46,779 nucleotides of DNA from DASWKG01 sp036396755 (GTDB taxonomy: Bacteria; Actinomycetota; UBA4738; CALAEC01), in contig DASWKG010000031.1 in NCBI GenBank assembly GCA_036396755.1, positions 1-46,779 on the forward strand, written 5' to 3'. This document shows positions 30,468-39,517 of the stretch, piece by piece; positions within the stretch are counted from its first letter, which is position 1; each line of letters opens with the position of its first letter. The position numbers and the translations under genes are program-made. Under the pieces are notes generated by a model that did not search any database, was not told where the DNA came from, and was given only the letters and a program-made list of their open reading frames with translations.

Positions 30468-31955
30468 GTGAAGCTCGAGTACGCCGTCGCACGCCCGGCG
30501 GAGGTCGCCGCCGACCTGCTCATCCTCCCCAGCTTCGACGGACCCGAGGCGGGCCCCGGCCTCGCCGAGACGGGGAAGGCGCTCGGCGTCGACCTGGTCG
30601 AGCTGCTCACGGCCAACGGGTTCCGCGGCAGGCTCGGCGACGCCTTCGCGATCCCGACGCTCGGCAACCTCCCGTCGGCAACGGTGCTCGTGGTGGGCCT
30701 CGGCACGCGCGATCGTGTCGACGCCGACCGCGTCCGGCGGGCCGCCGGCAAGGTGGCCACCCGCGTCCGGGGGTACCGCCGCGTGGCGGTCGCCCTCGCC
30801 CAGGGGGCTCGGGGCCCCTGGCAGGACGCGCTCACCGCGTCGGCCGAGGGTCTGCTCCTCGGCCTCTACCGCTTCGACACCTACAAGCATCGCGACCGCG
30901 ACGCGGACCGCCTCCAGAAGCTCACGCTCGTCGGCTCGGCGAGGTGGGACGGCCGCCAGGCGCGCGCGGCCGTGCAGCGCGGCGAGATCCTCGCGGAGGC
31001 CACCGCCTGGGCGCGCGATCTCGTGAACACTCCGGCCCTCGACGCGACGCCGGAGTTCCTCGCATCGCAGGCCCGCGCGATGGCGCGCGAGGTGGGGCTG
31101 AAGGTCAAGATCTGGTCGAAGGCCGAGCTCGAGAAGGGCGGCTTCGGCGGCATCCTCGGCGTGGGCAGGGGGAGCAGCAACCCGCCACGGATGATCGAGC
31201 TCGAGTACGCCGGCGGGCGTGGGAAGCCCGTGGCGCTGTCGGGCAAGGGCATCACCTTCGACTCCGGCGGCCTCTCGCTCAAGGACGCGAAGAACATGGA
31301 GTGGATGAAGTCCGACATGGCCGGGGCCGCGGCCGTCCTGGGCGCGATGCGAGCGATCGCCCGGCTCAAGCCGAAGGTGAACGTGATCGCCGCGATCCCG
31401 AGCGCCGAGAACCTGCCGAGTGGTGAGGCCATCCGTCCCGGCGACGTGCTCCGGCACCGTGGGGGGAAAACGAGCGAGGTCCTCAACACCGACGCCGAGG
31501 GCCGGCTCATCCTGGCCGACGCGCTCGCCTTCCTCGCCGAGCGCAAGCCGGCGGCCATCGTCGACACCGCGACGCTGACCGGCGCCTGCATGATCGCGCT
31601 CGGCGACGAGATCTGGGGCGTGATGGGCAACGACGACGACGTCGTGGAGGAACTGCTGGCCGCCGGCGACGATGTGGGCGAGCCCGGGTGGGAGCTGCCG
31701 CTCTGGAGCGGCTACCGGAAGAAGATCGACTCCGAGGTGGCCGACGTGAAGAACACCGGCGACCGCTACGGCGGCGCGATCGTGGCGGCACTGTTCCTGG
31801 AGGAGTTCGTCGGCGACACCCCCTGGGCGCACATGGATGTGGCCGGCGTGGCCTTCGCGCAGAAGCCCGGCGACTACTGGCCCAAGGGCGCGACGGGAAG
31901 CCCGCTGAGGACCCTGGTGCGCTTCGTCGAGCGCCGGGCCAAGAAGACCTCTTGA
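30468..31955 (+). CDS. pepA: Leucyl aminopeptidase, M17 family
   Basis: 495 residues. GTG 30468 is preferred over GTG 30456 because GGAGG lies 5 nt before it. The C-terminal catalytic domain shows the two-metal and active-site signatures: SGKGITFDSGGLSLK, MKSDMAGAAAVLGAM, the diagnostic NTDAEGRLILADAL, DTATLTGACMIALG and the late YGGAIVAALFLEEF. It removes N-terminal residues from peptides in the cytosol. It is followed after 53 bp by a gene with its own ribosome site. Confidence 0.95.
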   Translation: MKLEYAVARPAEVAADLLILPSFDGPEAGPGLAETGKALGVDLVELLTANGFRGRLGDAFAIPTLGNLPSATVLVVGLGTRDRVDADRVRRAAGKVATRVRGYRRVAVALAQGARGPWQDALTASAEGLLLGLYRFDTYKHRDRDADRLQKLTLVGSARWDGRQARAAVQRGEILAEATAWARDLVNTPALDATPEFLASQARAMAREVGLKVKIWSKAELEKGGFGGILGVGRGSSNPPRMIELEYAGGRGKPVALSGKGITFDSGGLSLKDAKNMEWMKSDMAGAAAVLGAMRAIARLKPKVNVIAAIPSAENLPSGEAIRPGDVLRHRGGKTSEVLNTDAEGRLILADALAFLAERKPAAIVDTATLTGACMIALGDEIWGVMGNDDDVVEELLAAGDDVGEPGWELPLWSGYRKKIDSEVADVKNTGDRYGGAIVAALFLEEFVGDTPWAHMDVAGVAFAQKPGDYWPKGATGSPLRTLVRFVERRAKKTS

Positions 31956-32008
31956 CCCCCACCGCGATGCGGGCGTAGGTTCGAGCCGAGCCGAGCGAAG
32001 GAGGCAGC

Positions 32009-32398
32009 ATGGCGCATGAGAACGAGGAACGGATGCGCGAGGGGTTCGCCGCGTTCCAGCGGGGCGACCTCGACACGGTGAAGGGATTCTTCGCCGACGA
32101 CATCGTGTGGCACGTACCCGGCAAGAGCCCGGTCTCGGGCGACTACAAGGGCGTCGAGGAGGTGCTGGGCTTCTTCGCCAAGACGATGGAGATGACCGGC
32201 GGCAGCTTCAAGCTCGACGTCCACGACATCCTGGCGAACGACGAGCACGGGGCGGCCCTGATCACCACCTCGGGCGAGCGCGATGGGAAGACCCTCACCG
32301 CTCGCGGGGTGCAGGTCGTCCACCTCACCAACGGGAAGGTCACCGAGTCCTGGTTCCACCCCGAGGACCTCTACACGGTCGACGAGTTCTGGTCCTAG
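32009..32398 (+). CDS. SnoaL-like (NTF2-fold) protein
   Basis: 129 residues from ATG 32009 behind CGAAGGAGG. The pattern FAAFQRGDLDTVKGFFADDI, then VWHVPGKSPVSGDYKG, with VQVVHLTNGKVTESWFHPED and a final FW, is that of ketosteroid-isomerase-like SnoaL domains. The substrate is unknown; many are small-molecule isomerases or binding proteins. A 10-bp hairpin follows the stop. Confidence 0.85.
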   Translation: MAHENEERMREGFAAFQRGDLDTVKGFFADDIVWHVPGKSPVSGDYKGVEEVLGFFAKTMEMTGGSFKLDVHDILANDEHGAALITTSGERDGKTLTARGVQVVHLTNGKVTESWFHPEDLYTVDEFWS

Positions 32399-32413
32399 CC
32401 CGACGAAGCGTCC

Positions 32414-32440
32414 GAGGCGCCCCGTTCCGCGGGGCGCCTC
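32414..32440. terminator. Bidirectional hairpin between SnoaL-like and methyltransferase genes
   Basis: A 10-bp perfect stem, GAGGCGCCCC with GGGGCGCCTC, around GTTCCGC. It sits between convergent genes and overlaps the last codon of the methyltransferase. Confidence 0.65.
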
Positions 32441-33308
32441 ACGCCTTCCGGCCGACGGCGATCCACACCGCTCTCGTGTCGCCGATGGGGTCGCGGAAGC
32501 GGCGGTGGAACTCCTCGCGGATCTGACCCCGGAACCGCTCCCAGATCGCCTCCCCCATGATCCGCTGGAGCGATCGCGACACGATGCGGCTCTCCTGCCC
32601 GGCGATGTACTCCTCGAGCGTCATCTCGAACCGGTACCTCCGATCGTGCACCTCCACCCCGCGGAGCCCCGCGCGCTCGAGCGCCTCCTCGAGCCGGACG
32701 GGATCGGCGAAGTGCTGCTGCCATGGGATCGCCCGCAGCACGGAGTCGTTGTAGAGCTCCCGGCCGACCAGGCCCTCGGCCACCTCCCGCCACGCGCGGC
32801 CGAACTCGTCCTCGGACCCGGCCCAGTTGGTCACCCCGAGCCGGCCGCCGTCGCGAAGCACGCGGAGCATGTCGTGCAGCCCCGTCTCGTAGCGCGTGAA
32901 GTGCGACAGCACGAAGTTGGCGATCACCGCGTCGAACCGCCAGTCGCGGAAGGGAAGGTCGAGCGCCTGGCCGACGACGAACCGCGCGCCGGCCGCTCGT
33001 GCGCGCGCGAGCGACAGCATGGGGGCGGACGGGTCCACCCCGACGACGAGGCCGCCGGGGCCGGTCGCCTCGAGGGCCGCCGCCGCCGCGAGGCCGGTGC
33101 CGGTCCCCACGTCGAGGACGCGTTGCCCCGGCTCGATGCCCGTCAGCTCGACGAGGTCCCGCGCGGCCGGGGCGTGACGCGGGGCGTTCCGCTGGTCGTA
33201 CTCGACGGCCACCGAGTCGTACGACTGCCACTCGTCGCGGTGCCAGCCCGATGGGGTTCGGTGCTGGCTGGGGCTCGCCGCCGGCCCGGGGGTACGCCGT
33301 CTGAACAT
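32439..33308 (-). CDS. Class I SAM-dependent methyltransferase
   Basis: 289 residues from ATG 33308. The Rossmann methyltransferase motifs are clear: motif I VLDVGTGTGLAAAAALEATG, VVGVDPSAPMLSLARARA, the acidic FVVGQALDLPFRDWRFDAVI and LRVLRDGGRLGVTNWAG. The C-terminal helical part may bind the substrate, as in UbiE/arsenite-type enzymes, but no specificity can be assigned. It begins 5 nt after the stop of the sensor kinase gene, so the two are cotranscribed. Confidence 0.85.
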   Translation of the reverse strand: MFRRRTPGPAASPSQHRTPSGWHRDEWQSYDSVAVEYDQRNAPRHAPAARDLVELTGIEPGQRVLDVGTGTGLAAAAALEATGPGGLVVGVDPSAPMLSLARARAAGARFVVGQALDLPFRDWRFDAVIANFVLSHFTRYETGLHDMLRVLRDGGRLGVTNWAGSEDEFGRAWREVAEGLVGRELYNDSVLRAIPWQQHFADPVRLEEALERAGLRGVEVHDRRYRFEMTLEEYIAGQESRIVSRSLQRIMGEAIWERFRGQIREEFHRRFRDPIGDTRAVWIAVGRKA

Positions 33309-33313
33309 GCGAC

Positions 33314-34519
33314 CTATTGCACCACATCCTCCGGCAGAGGCAGCGAGAAGCAGAAGCAGGCCCCTTTCGGCTCGTTCGGCTCGTACCAGGCGCGTCCCCC
33401 CTGCGCCTCGGCCAGCGCCTGCACGATCGAGAGCCCCAGCCCGAAGCCGTGCCGCCCGCGGGCCGTCCCGGCCCGTGAGAACTTCTGGAAGAGGTTGGGG
33501 GTGAAGTCGCTCGGGACCCCGTCGCCCTGATCGCGAACGCGGATCTCGACGCTGTAGGTGACAGCCGTGGCCTCGACGACGAACGGCGGCACGCCGTACT
33601 TCAGCGCGTTGCCCATGTAGTTCACGAGGATCTGGCGCACGTGGTGCGGGTCGGCCAGCGCCTCGAGCCCCTCCGGACAGGCCACCTCGAACGGCGTCCC
33701 GGGCGCCGCGAGCTCGCGCGCCACCCCGCGCAGGGTCTGTTCCACGTCGATGACGCGCGAGTCGGTCGCGATGGCCCCCGCCTCGATCCTGCCCATCTCG
33801 AGCAGCTGATTGACGAGCCGCTGGAGCCCATGGGCCTGTTCGTCGATCATCTCGACGAAGTGGCGGCGCTTGTCCTCGGGCAGGGCCTCCCATCGGCTCT
33901 TCAGGATCCACGCGAAGCCGAGGATCGAGGTGAGCGGGGTGAGCAGCTCGTGCGACGTCATCGAAACGAACTCGCTCTTCAGCCGGTTCACGGCCTCGAG
34001 CTGCTCGTTCACCTCCTGCTTCTCGCGGAGGAGGCGGCTCGCCTCGAGCGCGAGGCCCACCTGGTTCGCGAGCGCCGAAAGGAACAGCTCATCCTGCTCG
34101 GCGAAGCCCCCCTCGCCCGGGGCTTTCGTCAGGTAGAGGCCGCCGAGCAGCTCCGTCTCGAACATGATCGGCACGCCCAGGAACGCGGCCATCGGGACGT
34201 GCTCGAGCGGGAAGCCGACGGATCGTTCGTCGTCCTGCAGGCGATCGCGCCGGATCGGCGCTTTCTCCTGGAGGACCGCGCCGAGCATGCCGAGTCCCTC
34301 CGGGAAGTTCGGCAGCGCGTCGACCTGCGCGCTGGTGAGGCCCCGGTACACGAACGTGCCGATGCCGTCGTCGTCGAGGAGGGCACCGGCGCCGTACCGC
34401 GCCCGGGACTGCAGCCGGGCGAGGTCGACCGCCTGCTCGAGGATGGTCTCGGCATCCCGCTCCGAGGCGACGGCGACGAAGGAGTCGAGGAGGAGCTGCA
34501 GGGAGGTGTAGTCGCTCAC
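33314..34519 (-). CDS. GAF-domain sensor histidine kinase
   Basis: 401 residues from GTG 34519. A GAF domain (about 10-165) leads through a short coiled linker (LLREKQEVNEQLEAVNRLKS) into a DHp domain with the phosphoacceptor His190 in SMTSHELLTPLTSILGF. The ATPase domain has an N box (NYMGNALKYG), G1 (DQGDGVP), an F box (LFQKFSRAG) and G2 (HGFGLGLSIV). No membrane segment, so it is a cytosolic sensor. No response regulator lies beside it; the downstream partner is a methyltransferase. Confidence 0.93.
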   Translation of the reverse strand: MSDYTSLQLLLDSFVAVASERDAETILEQAVDLARLQSRARYGAGALLDDDGIGTFVYRGLTSAQVDALPNFPEGLGMLGAVLQEKAPIRRDRLQDDERSVGFPLEHVPMAAFLGVPIMFETELLGGLYLTKAPGEGGFAEQDELFLSALANQVGLALEASRLLREKQEVNEQLEAVNRLKSEFVSMTSHELLTPLTSILGFAWILKSRWEALPEDKRRHFVEMIDEQAHGLQRLVNQLLEMGRIEAGAIATDSRVIDVEQTLRGVARELAAPGTPFEVACPEGLEALADPHHVRQILVNYMGNALKYGVPPFVVEATAVTYSVEIRVRDQGDGVPSDFTPNLFQKFSRAGTARGRHGFGLGLSIVQALAEAQGGRAWYEPNEPKGACFCFSLPLPEDVVQ

Positions 34520-34594
34520 GAGGGGGTGCCCGTTTTCAACGCGGATGGGTGTGCGCTAGCATGCGGATACCCCTAGCCTTGTAAGCAAGCATAC

Positions 34595-36232
34595 ATGGAC
34601 GAACCGCGTCACGGTGGAGATCTTTTCGCGGCCGCCCTCGTGAAGGAGGGCGTGCAGAACCTCTTCACGCTGTCCGGCGGCCACATCGCGCCCCTCTACG
34701 ACGGCTGCGTCAAGGCCGGGATCCGGATCGTCGACTTCCGGCACGAGCAGGCCGCGGCGCACGCGGCCGACGGCTGGGCGCGCGTCACGGGGCGCCCGGG
34801 CGTGGCGGCGGTCACCGCCGGGCCCGGCGTGACCGACGCGGTCACCGGGATCGTCAACGGCCTCTACGCGAACTCGCCGTTCCTGGTCGTCGGGGGCAAG
34901 AGCCCGCTCGCCGAGCTCGAGATGGGCTCCCTGCAGGAGATGGATCACGTCTCGCTGGTTCGCCCGGTGACGAAGTGGGCGCGCACCTGCTGGGAGACGC
35001 GCCGGATCGCCGACTACGTGACCGAGGGGCTCCGCGTCGCCACCGCGGGCCGGATGGGCCCCGTCTTCCTCGACATCCCGCTCGACGTCCAGTTCAACGT
35101 GTGGCCGAAGGGGGTGGAGGTTCCCGACCGAAGCCGCACCGACGCGAAGCCGCTCGGCGACCCGGACAAGGTCAAGGAGGCCGCCGGGCTGCTCGCGGAG
35201 GCGGAGCACCCGGTGATCTTCGCGGGCGCCGGCGTCCGGTGGTCCGAGGCGCACGAAGCGCTGGAGGCCCTCGCCGGCGCGATGAAGGTGCCGGTGTTCC
35301 TCAACTCCCTGGGCCGCGGCTGCCTTCCCCCCGACCACCCGTCCTTCTTCTCGGCCGCGCGGAAGCTGGCGCTCGGGCGGTGCGACGTGCTGCTCGCGCT
35401 CGGCGTCGACTGGGACTTCCGGCTCGGCTTCGGGCGCCGCAACCTCCCCGACGACGTGAAGGTCATCCAGGTCGACGTCGACGGCGCCCACATCGGCCGC
35501 AACCGGCCGGTGGACGTCGGCATCGTCGGCGACCCCGGCCGGGTGATGGAGCAGCTGCTCGCCGAGGGCGTCGGCAACACCACCGAGCCCGACTGGACCG
35601 CGCAGGTGCGGCAGGAGGAGGAGCGGCGGAACGAGGAGGCGCGGGCCGGGATGGAGTCCGACGCGGCCCCGATCCACCCGCAGCGGTTCGCCCGCGAGAT
35701 CCGCGACTTCCTCGACCGCGACGCGACCGTGGTCGGCGACGGCGGCGACATCGTGGGCATCAGTGCCTCGATCGTGCAGGCGCGGGCCCCCGGGTACTGG
35801 CTCGACCCCGGCCCGTTCGGGTGCCTCGGGGTCGGGCCCTCGTTCGCCATCGCGGCGAAGCTCGCGCGCCCCGACACCCAGGTGGCGATCATCTACGGGG
35901 ACGGGTCGTTCGGCCTCAACGCGATGGAGTACGAGAGCGCGATCCGCCAGGACATCCCGTTCGTCGGCATCATCGGCAACGACGGTGCGTGGGGTCAGAT
36001 CAAGGTGGCCCAGGAGGCGCTGTACGGCGAGGGGAAGGCTCCGGCCTCGTACCTCTCGGTCGACACCGGCTACGAGAGGATGGTCGAGGGCCTGGGGGGC
36101 TACGGCGAGCGCGTCGAGAAGCCGGGTGACATCCGGTCGGCGCTCGAGCGCGCGTTCGACGCGGGGGTCGCCGCGTGCGTCAACGTGATCGTCGACCCCA
36201 AGCTCATGCAGCGAAGCTCCTACCTCGGCTGA
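34595..36232 (+). CDS. Thiamine-diphosphate-dependent enzyme, acetolactate synthase-like
   Basis: 545 residues with the three domains of the ThDP family. The Pyr domain has the catalytic Glu in DFRHEQAAAHAADGWARVTG, and a central Rossmann-like domain follows (EHPVIFAGAGVRWSEAHEAL). The PP domain carries the ThDP motif GDGSFGLNAMEYESAIRQDI, ending in the conserved N of GIIGNDGAWG. The sequence groups with acetolactate synthase/2-hydroxyacyl-CoA lyase-type proteins, but no small subunit is present and the substrate cannot be assigned. The final 13 bp overlap the convergent thioesterase gene. Confidence 0.85.
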   Translation: MDEPRHGGDLFAAALVKEGVQNLFTLSGGHIAPLYDGCVKAGIRIVDFRHEQAAAHAADGWARVTGRPGVAAVTAGPGVTDAVTGIVNGLYANSPFLVVGGKSPLAELEMGSLQEMDHVSLVRPVTKWARTCWETRRIADYVTEGLRVATAGRMGPVFLDIPLDVQFNVWPKGVEVPDRSRTDAKPLGDPDKVKEAAGLLAEAEHPVIFAGAGVRWSEAHEALEALAGAMKVPVFLNSLGRGCLPPDHPSFFSAARKLALGRCDVLLALGVDWDFRLGFGRRNLPDDVKVIQVDVDGAHIGRNRPVDVGIVGDPGRVMEQLLAEGVGNTTEPDWTAQVRQEEERRNEEARAGMESDAAPIHPQRFAREIRDFLDRDATVVGDGGDIVGISASIVQARAPGYWLDPGPFGCLGVGPSFAIAAKLARPDTQVAIIYGDGSFGLNAMEYESAIRQDIPFVGIIGNDGAWGQIKVAQEALYGEGKAPASYLSVDTGYERMVEGLGGYGERVEKPGDIRSALERAFDAGVAACVNVIVDPKLMQRSSYLG

Positions 36233-36612
36233 CCGCGACCCTCCGCCTGCGCCACGAACCGCTCGCGATCGACCACCACCCGCAGGTGCGTCCCGGTGGC
36301 GACCGGGCCGGCGGGGTCGGTGACCCGGAAGAAGAAGCGCAGCTTCCGCCCGTCCACCTCCTCGAGGCGCGCGACCGCCGAGACCTCGGCTCCGACGGGC
36401 GTCGGCGCGAGGTGATCGAGCTCGACCCGCGCGCCGACCGTCGTCGTGCCCGGATCCAGCTCGCCGGCGACGGCGGCCACCGCGGCCTGCTCGACGAGCG
36501 CCAGCAGGGCCGGGGTGGCGAGCACGGGCAGGTCACCCGAGCCGACGCGCTCGGCGGTCATCGGTTCGGTGACCGTCTCTCGCGCGGTGCCCTCGAGTCC
36601 CGTGGTCAGCAT
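36220..36612 (-). CDS. FlK-like hotdog thioesterase
   Basis: 130 residues. Segments GDLPVLATPALLALVEQAAV, TTTVGARVELDHLAPTPVGA and AEVSAVARLEEVDGRKLRFF match the fluoroacetyl-CoA-thioesterase-like hotdog family, including the early catalytic (T)PALLALxE and the later H in ELDHLAPTP. The natural substrate is unknown, most likely a CoA ester. ATG 36612 lies 7 nt after a TAGCCT -10 element with no ribosome site. Confidence 0.85.
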   Translation of the reverse strand: MLTTGLEGTARETVTEPMTAERVGSGDLPVLATPALLALVEQAAVAAVAGELDPGTTTVGARVELDHLAPTPVGAEVSAVARLEEVDGRKLRFFFRVTDPAGPVATGTHLRVVVDRERFVAQAEGRGQPR

Positions 36613-36619
36613 CTCGCGT

Positions 36620-36625
36620 AGGCTA
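36620..36625 (-). promoter_or_regulatory. Leaderless -10 element of the FlK-like gene
   Basis: TAGCCT on the minus strand, 7 nt before ATG 36612. It fits the TANNNT pattern seen before several genes here. Confidence 0.5.
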
Positions 36626-36658
36626 TCGTCCGGCCCGGCCGACGGTGGGGCCCACCAC

Positions 36659-37444
36659 ATGGACGGAGCATCCGGAGTCATCGCGCTCGTGCTGGCCGAG
36701 ACGGCGGTCGGTACCGCCGCCGTCACCTGGCTGACCGGGCTGTGGGGCAACGTCAAGCGCGGCTTCTTCATCCTGACGACGGTGACGGCGCTCGGGTGCG
36801 CCCTGCTCGCGGCGTTCTCCGCCGCGGTCGCCGGCCGCGCGGGCCCCGGGGGCGCCCGCGCCGCGGTCGTCTGGGGGTCCGTCGTGTCGGCCCTGCTCGC
36901 GCTCTCGCTCGTCTCGCTCGTCCTCCGGCAGCTCCCCGCCGCCCGTCTGTTCGGCCTGCTGTCGCTCCCCGCCGGGGCGGTGCTGCTGTTCGGGCTCGCG
37001 ACGCTCGGCGATCGCGCGACGGCCCTCGCGGCGATCGACCTCGTCGCGGGCGCCGCGTTCATGGGGGCCGTGATGGGCGGCCTGCTCCTCGGCCACTGGT
37101 ACCTCGTCGACCGGCGGCTCGCGCGGAGCCACATCAAACGGCTCGCGCTGATCCTGCTCGGCTCGATCGTCGTCGAGGCGGCCGTGCTCGCCGCCGGGGG
37201 GACGCGCGGCGGCATCGCACCCACCGGCGGGTTCGGTCCGCTCATCACCGCGACGGGAGGCTCCGTGTGGCTGGTCCTCGTTCTCGGGATGGTCGCGCTC
37301 ACGGCGCTCCTCGCGGTCCTCATCAAGATGACGCTCGCCGAGGACCGGCCCCGGTCGGTGCAGGCGGCCACCGGATTCTTCTACCTCGCCGTCATCACGG
37401 CCTTCACCGCCGAGCTGGCGGCGAAGGTGCGGTTCCTGGAGTAG
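36659..37444 (+). CDS. Polytopic membrane protein of unknown function
   Basis: 261 residues with about eight predicted membrane segments, beginning SGVIALVLAETAVGTAAVTW, then FFILTTVTALGCALLAAFSA and so on. Polar loop motifs GLWGNVKRGFF and LLLGHWYLVDRRLARSHIKR contain conserved-looking His, Trp and Tyr residues that could bind haem or a metal, but I do not recognise the family. It is the first gene of a six-gene operon reaching 41218, and the next gene starts 2 nt after its stop. Confidence 0.75.
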   Translation: MDGASGVIALVLAETAVGTAAVTWLTGLWGNVKRGFFILTTVTALGCALLAAFSAAVAGRAGPGGARAAVVWGSVVSALLALSLVSLVLRQLPAARLFGLLSLPAGAVLLFGLATLGDRATALAAIDLVAGAAFMGAVMGGLLLGHWYLVDRRLARSHIKRLALILLGSIVVEAAVLAAGGTRGGIAPTGGFGPLITATGGSVWLVLVLGMVALTALLAVLIKMTLAEDRPRSVQAATGFFYLAVITAFTAELAAKVRFLE

Positions 37445-37446
37445 CC

Positions 37447-38070
37447 GTGGAGGGCGCGTTCACCCTGGCGGTGGCCTGGGGCGGCCCGGTCCTCGCGGGC
37501 GCCGCCCAGTGGATCTCGCGGAAGGCCGGCGTGTGGGCGGCGATGGTCCCCGCGATGTCGGCCCTCGGCGTGCTCGCGCTGCTGACCGGACGACCCGTCC
37601 TCTCCGGCGATCTCGGCGTGGTCTCGGCGGCCGGCCTGGGGTTGGGCGCCGGGCTGCTCCTCTACGCGGGGACCGTCGCGTTCATGTTCGTGTTCCGCGG
37701 CTGGCCGTTCCTCGCGCGGCAGGCCGGGAAGCTCTACGAGCAGCGCGGCGGGCTCCCCCTCGCCGCCGCGCTCGCGCTCGCGATGCTGGTGGTGGCCCCG
37801 GGCGAGGAGGGGCTCTGGCGGGGCGTGGTGCAGCCCGTCCTGGCCGACGGCCTCGGCGAGGTCGCGGGCACGGCGGTCGCCTGGGCGGGGTACGTGGGCG
37901 CGAACGCGCTCAGCGGCAGCCTGCCGGTGGTGCTCGGCGCCGTCGTCGGCGGGGCGGCCTGGGCGGGACTCGCGCTGTGGACCGGCGGCATCCTCGCCGG
38001 CCTCCTCTGCCACTGCGTCTGGACCGGGCTCATGATCCTCCGACCCCCCGTGTTCTCGGGCCGCTCGTGA
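37447..38070 (+). CDS. CPBP-family intramembrane metalloprotease-like protein
   Basis: 207 residues from GTG 37447. Several membrane segments surround the CPBP/Abi motif, EExxxR, in VVAPGEEGLWRGVVQP. Later AGYVGANALSG and the His in LAGLLCHCVWTGLMILR are the expected second and third catalytic sites, although the usual (F/L)xxxH of motif 2 is not obvious. It could be an intramembrane protease. Its stop overlaps the next start (GTGA). Confidence 0.75.
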   Translation: MEGAFTLAVAWGGPVLAGAAQWISRKAGVWAAMVPAMSALGVLALLTGRPVLSGDLGVVSAAGLGLGAGLLLYAGTVAFMFVFRGWPFLARQAGKLYEQRGGLPLAAALALAMLVVAPGEEGLWRGVVQPVLADGLGEVAGTAVAWAGYVGANALSGSLPVVLGAVVGGAAWAGLALWTGGILAGLLCHCVWTGLMILRPPVFSGRS

Positions 38071-39041
38071 TCGAGGAAGCGATCCCGGCCGCGGCGGCGG
38101 AGGTGCTCGACGAGGGCACGCTCTGCTACCTGGCCGCGGCCTCACCGCGGGGGCCCCACGTCACGCCGGTGGTGTTCGTCCACCACGGCGGCCGCGTCTG
38201 GGCGACCACGGCACGGGGCTCGGTGAAGGCGCGCCTTTGGAAGCGCGACCCGCGAGCGGCGGGGCTCGTCGTCGCCGGGGATCGCGCCGTGACCTTCCGC
38301 GGCTCGGTCCGCCGCCACGACGCGCTCGACCCCGGGACGTGGGCGTCCTCCCTCGCCAGGGCGCCGGCGCTCGCGAGGGCCTCGACGCGCTTCACCCTCA
38401 AGAACCTGCGCTACTTCGCGGGCTACGCGCGCGATGCGCGGCGGGTGCCCTTCGGGTGGACGCCGCCCGGGCGCGTCCTGGTCTCGCTCGGCCTCGAGGA
38501 GGGTGTCGTATTGGGGGGCGGTGCCGTGACGGAGCGTTGGGGGCCGCTCGGGGGCGCCCTCGAGGGCAGGATCTCCTTCCGCGCGGCGCGCGGCCCGGCG
38601 CTCGGCGGCGACGGCCTCCCCGCCGAGGTGCGCGCCCTGCTCGATGAGCCCGGCTCCGCGGCGCTGGGGGTCGCCCCCGCCGGCGGCCTCGACGTGGTGC
38701 CCGCTCGCTGGGCGCCGGCTCCGGAGGAGGGGGTGGTGTACGCGGTCGTCTCCCGGGAGGTGCTCGCGTCGGCCGGCCCCGTGATCGCCGGCGGCGCCGT
38801 GCCGGCCGCGCTCGTCGTCGACCGCGCCTCGCGGTGGCGGGCGGCGGACATGACGGGGCTCATGCTCCGGGGGCGGGGCGAGGTGTTCGACCTCGAGAAG
38901 GTCGCCTCGGGAGCCCGGTCGCTGGAGGCGCGCGCCGGGCAAGCGGGCCCGCTCCCCTCCGACGCCGTCGTCGTTCGCCTGAAGCCCGAGCGGATGGTGT
39001 GGTGGCTCGGCTGGTCGAGCGGTACGGTGTTCCGACCATGA
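38067..39041 (+). CDS. PNPOx-like flavin/F420-binding split-barrel protein
   Basis: 324 residues from GTG 38067. The N-terminal ~100 residues look like a pyridoxamine-phosphate-oxidase-type split barrel (TLCYLAAASPRGPHVTPVVF, FVHHGGRVWATTARGSVKAR, LWKRDPRAAGLVVAGDRAVT). A second barrel-like half follows from about 195 (VRALLDEPGSAALGVAPAGG, DVVPARWAP). This fold binds FMN or F420, and the SVKARLWKRDPRA pattern is common in actinobacterial F420 proteins. The reaction is unknown. It overlaps both neighbours by 4 nt. Confidence 0.75.
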   Translation: MIEEAIPAAAAEVLDEGTLCYLAAASPRGPHVTPVVFVHHGGRVWATTARGSVKARLWKRDPRAAGLVVAGDRAVTFRGSVRRHDALDPGTWASSLARAPALARASTRFTLKNLRYFAGYARDARRVPFGWTPPGRVLVSLGLEEGVVLGGGAVTERWGPLGGALEGRISFRAARGPALGGDGLPAEVRALLDEPGSAALGVAPAGGLDVVPARWAPAPEEGVVYAVVSREVLASAGPVIAGGAVPAALVVDRASRWRAADMTGLMLRGRGEVFDLEKVASGARSLEARAGQAGPLPSDAVVVRLKPERMVWWLGWSSGTVFRP

Positions 39042-39517
39042 GCAGGGTGACGCGCAGGCCCGCGCACAAGCCGGGCAGCAAGGTGCGGGAGTCGATCGTG
39101 ATCGACGCGCCCCCGGACGAGGTGTGGCGCGTGATCGCCGATCCCCGCAACCTCCCTCGCTGGAACCCGCACGTGTCCGCCGTCTACCGCGTCCCCGAGG
39201 ACGGCCTGAAGGTCGGCACCCGCTACGAGACCGAGCTCCGGTTCGCCGGGGCGCACGCGCGGGTCGACGCCGAGGTCGTCGAGCTGGAGCTGCACCGCTA
39301 TTCCGAGATCGAGCTCTCCGGCCCGGTCTGGGCCACGGTGCGCACGTTCCTCCGGCCGATCGGGTCCCATCAGACGCGGGTCGAGCACGAGGTCGAGTAC
39401 CGGTTCCGTGGCGGGCCGATCGGCGGGGTCGTGGCGAGGGTGGTCCGGTTGTTCGGCGCTCCGACGCTCCTGCGTCGGGGGCTCCGCGCGCAGAAGGTCC
39501 AGGTGGAGGAGGGGTGA
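39038..39517 (+). CDS. SRPBCC (START-like) lipid/polyketide-binding protein
   Basis: 159 residues from ATG 39038 (ATGA overlap). IVIDAPPDEVWRVIADPRNL, PRWNPHVSAVYRVPEDGLKV, TRVEHEVEYRFRGGPIGGVV and the final long helix follow the SRPBCC layout. These proteins bind hydrophobic ligands or act as cyclases. Position between membrane and lipid enzymes suggests a lipid-related ligand. Confidence 0.85.
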   Translation: MSRVTRRPAHKPGSKVRESIVIDAPPDEVWRVIADPRNLPRWNPHVSAVYRVPEDGLKVGTRYETELRFAGAHARVDAEVVELELHRYSEIELSGPVWATVRTFLRPIGSHQTRVEHEVEYRFRGGPIGGVVARVVRLFGAPTLLRRGLRAQKVQVEEG